From: Megaustenia siamemsis | Lineage: Eukaryota > Mollusca > Gastropoda > Stylommatophora > Ariophantidae | DNA length: 64,000 nt | Assembly: GCA_032433765.1 (NCBI GenBank) | Contig: JAVIAB010000041.1 | Span: 78,805,835-78,869,834 of the forward strand | Direction of reading: 5' to 3' | Program-made: the position numbers and the translations under genes | Shown: piece after piece, positions 63,641 to 64,000 of the stretch | Numbering within the stretch: the first letter of the stretch is position 1 | Layout of the letters: each line of letters begins with the position of its first letter | Notes under the pieces: model-generated | What the model was told of the DNA's origin: nothing | Databases searched by the model: none | Seen by the model: only the letters and a program-made list of their open reading frames with translations

Positions 63641-64000
63641 CTGGGAATATGAGGAAACTGCAACAAGGAACACTCCTTAGAGTTATAACACTAGTGAATG
63701 AAAACACACAACAAAGAATATTGCCTCGTTCTGGAGTCTAACGCATCTTCTAGGACAATTCTACTGCATATGGCCTTGGCTGTCTTGACAGACGGTTGGT
63801 AGCAAGCAATCATGATAAATCAGTAGTTTGGTAACAATATGAGTGTCTTATGCTGGATGCTGTTTTACTGAACAGCTTCTCTCATAGCTGAATCTATCAA
63901 TATTGGTTAGACAGATCCGGCCACAAAACGAACAAGATGCTTTGTGGTGCCTGGCCTACCTCCCTCCTCCTGAATTTGGTACCAGCACTGCCTCTAAAAC

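Overview
This window is animal nuclear DNA: split genes with GT-AG introns, tRNA-derived SINEs, non-LTR retrotransposons and many minisatellites. The two host proteins look invertebrate. The retroelement mix (RTE-like LINEs with short GAT- or GATA-type tails, abundant tRNA SINEs) suggests a lophotrochozoan, most likely a mollusc and perhaps a gastropod. That placement is inference, not proof.

Two host genes are recognisable, and they converge. On the + strand, six exons between 2342 and 23164 encode the C-terminal 340 residues of an SLC12A8-like cation-chloride-cotransporter family protein; its 5' part lies left of the window. On the - strand, six exons between 54895 and 41612 encode a complete 248-residue ribosomal protein L7 (uL30), with a 5'TOP-like promoter start and an AATAAA signal. 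All exon phases close without error in both genes.

The introns and the 18 kb between the genes are packed with repeats. At least four short dispersed families occur: SINE-1 (about 250 bp, T-rich tail), SINE-2 (about 320 bp, poly-A tail), SINE-3 (tRNA head with a TGGTCTAGAGG A box) and an unclassified repeat R4. Several LINE families are present (called A to E here, plus a Jockey/I-like family with RNase H). There is also a Tigger/pogo DNA transposon (51274-53655), a hAT-like non-autonomous element (49471-50385) and a Tc1/mariner-like MITE (30200-30434). The right end (58.0-63.6 kb) is a nest: a full-length 3.27-kb RTE-like LINE with target-site duplications sits inside an older LINE, which also carries R4 plus (TA)n and a SINE-2.

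At least fifteen minisatellite arrays with units of 27 to 83 bp are present. The most unusual is at 55929-57310: 49 exact-length 28-bp units, nearly all carrying a Pol III A-box sequence, followed by one B box, apparently an amplified SINE-3 head. A second unusual item is a 1.22-kb duplicated segment (18819-20042 and 36488-37707) with an open reading frame for an unrecognised two-domain, cysteine-rich, heavily N-glycosylatable protein. I see no CRISPR, operon or bacterial feature, and no convincing tRNA or snoRNA gene.
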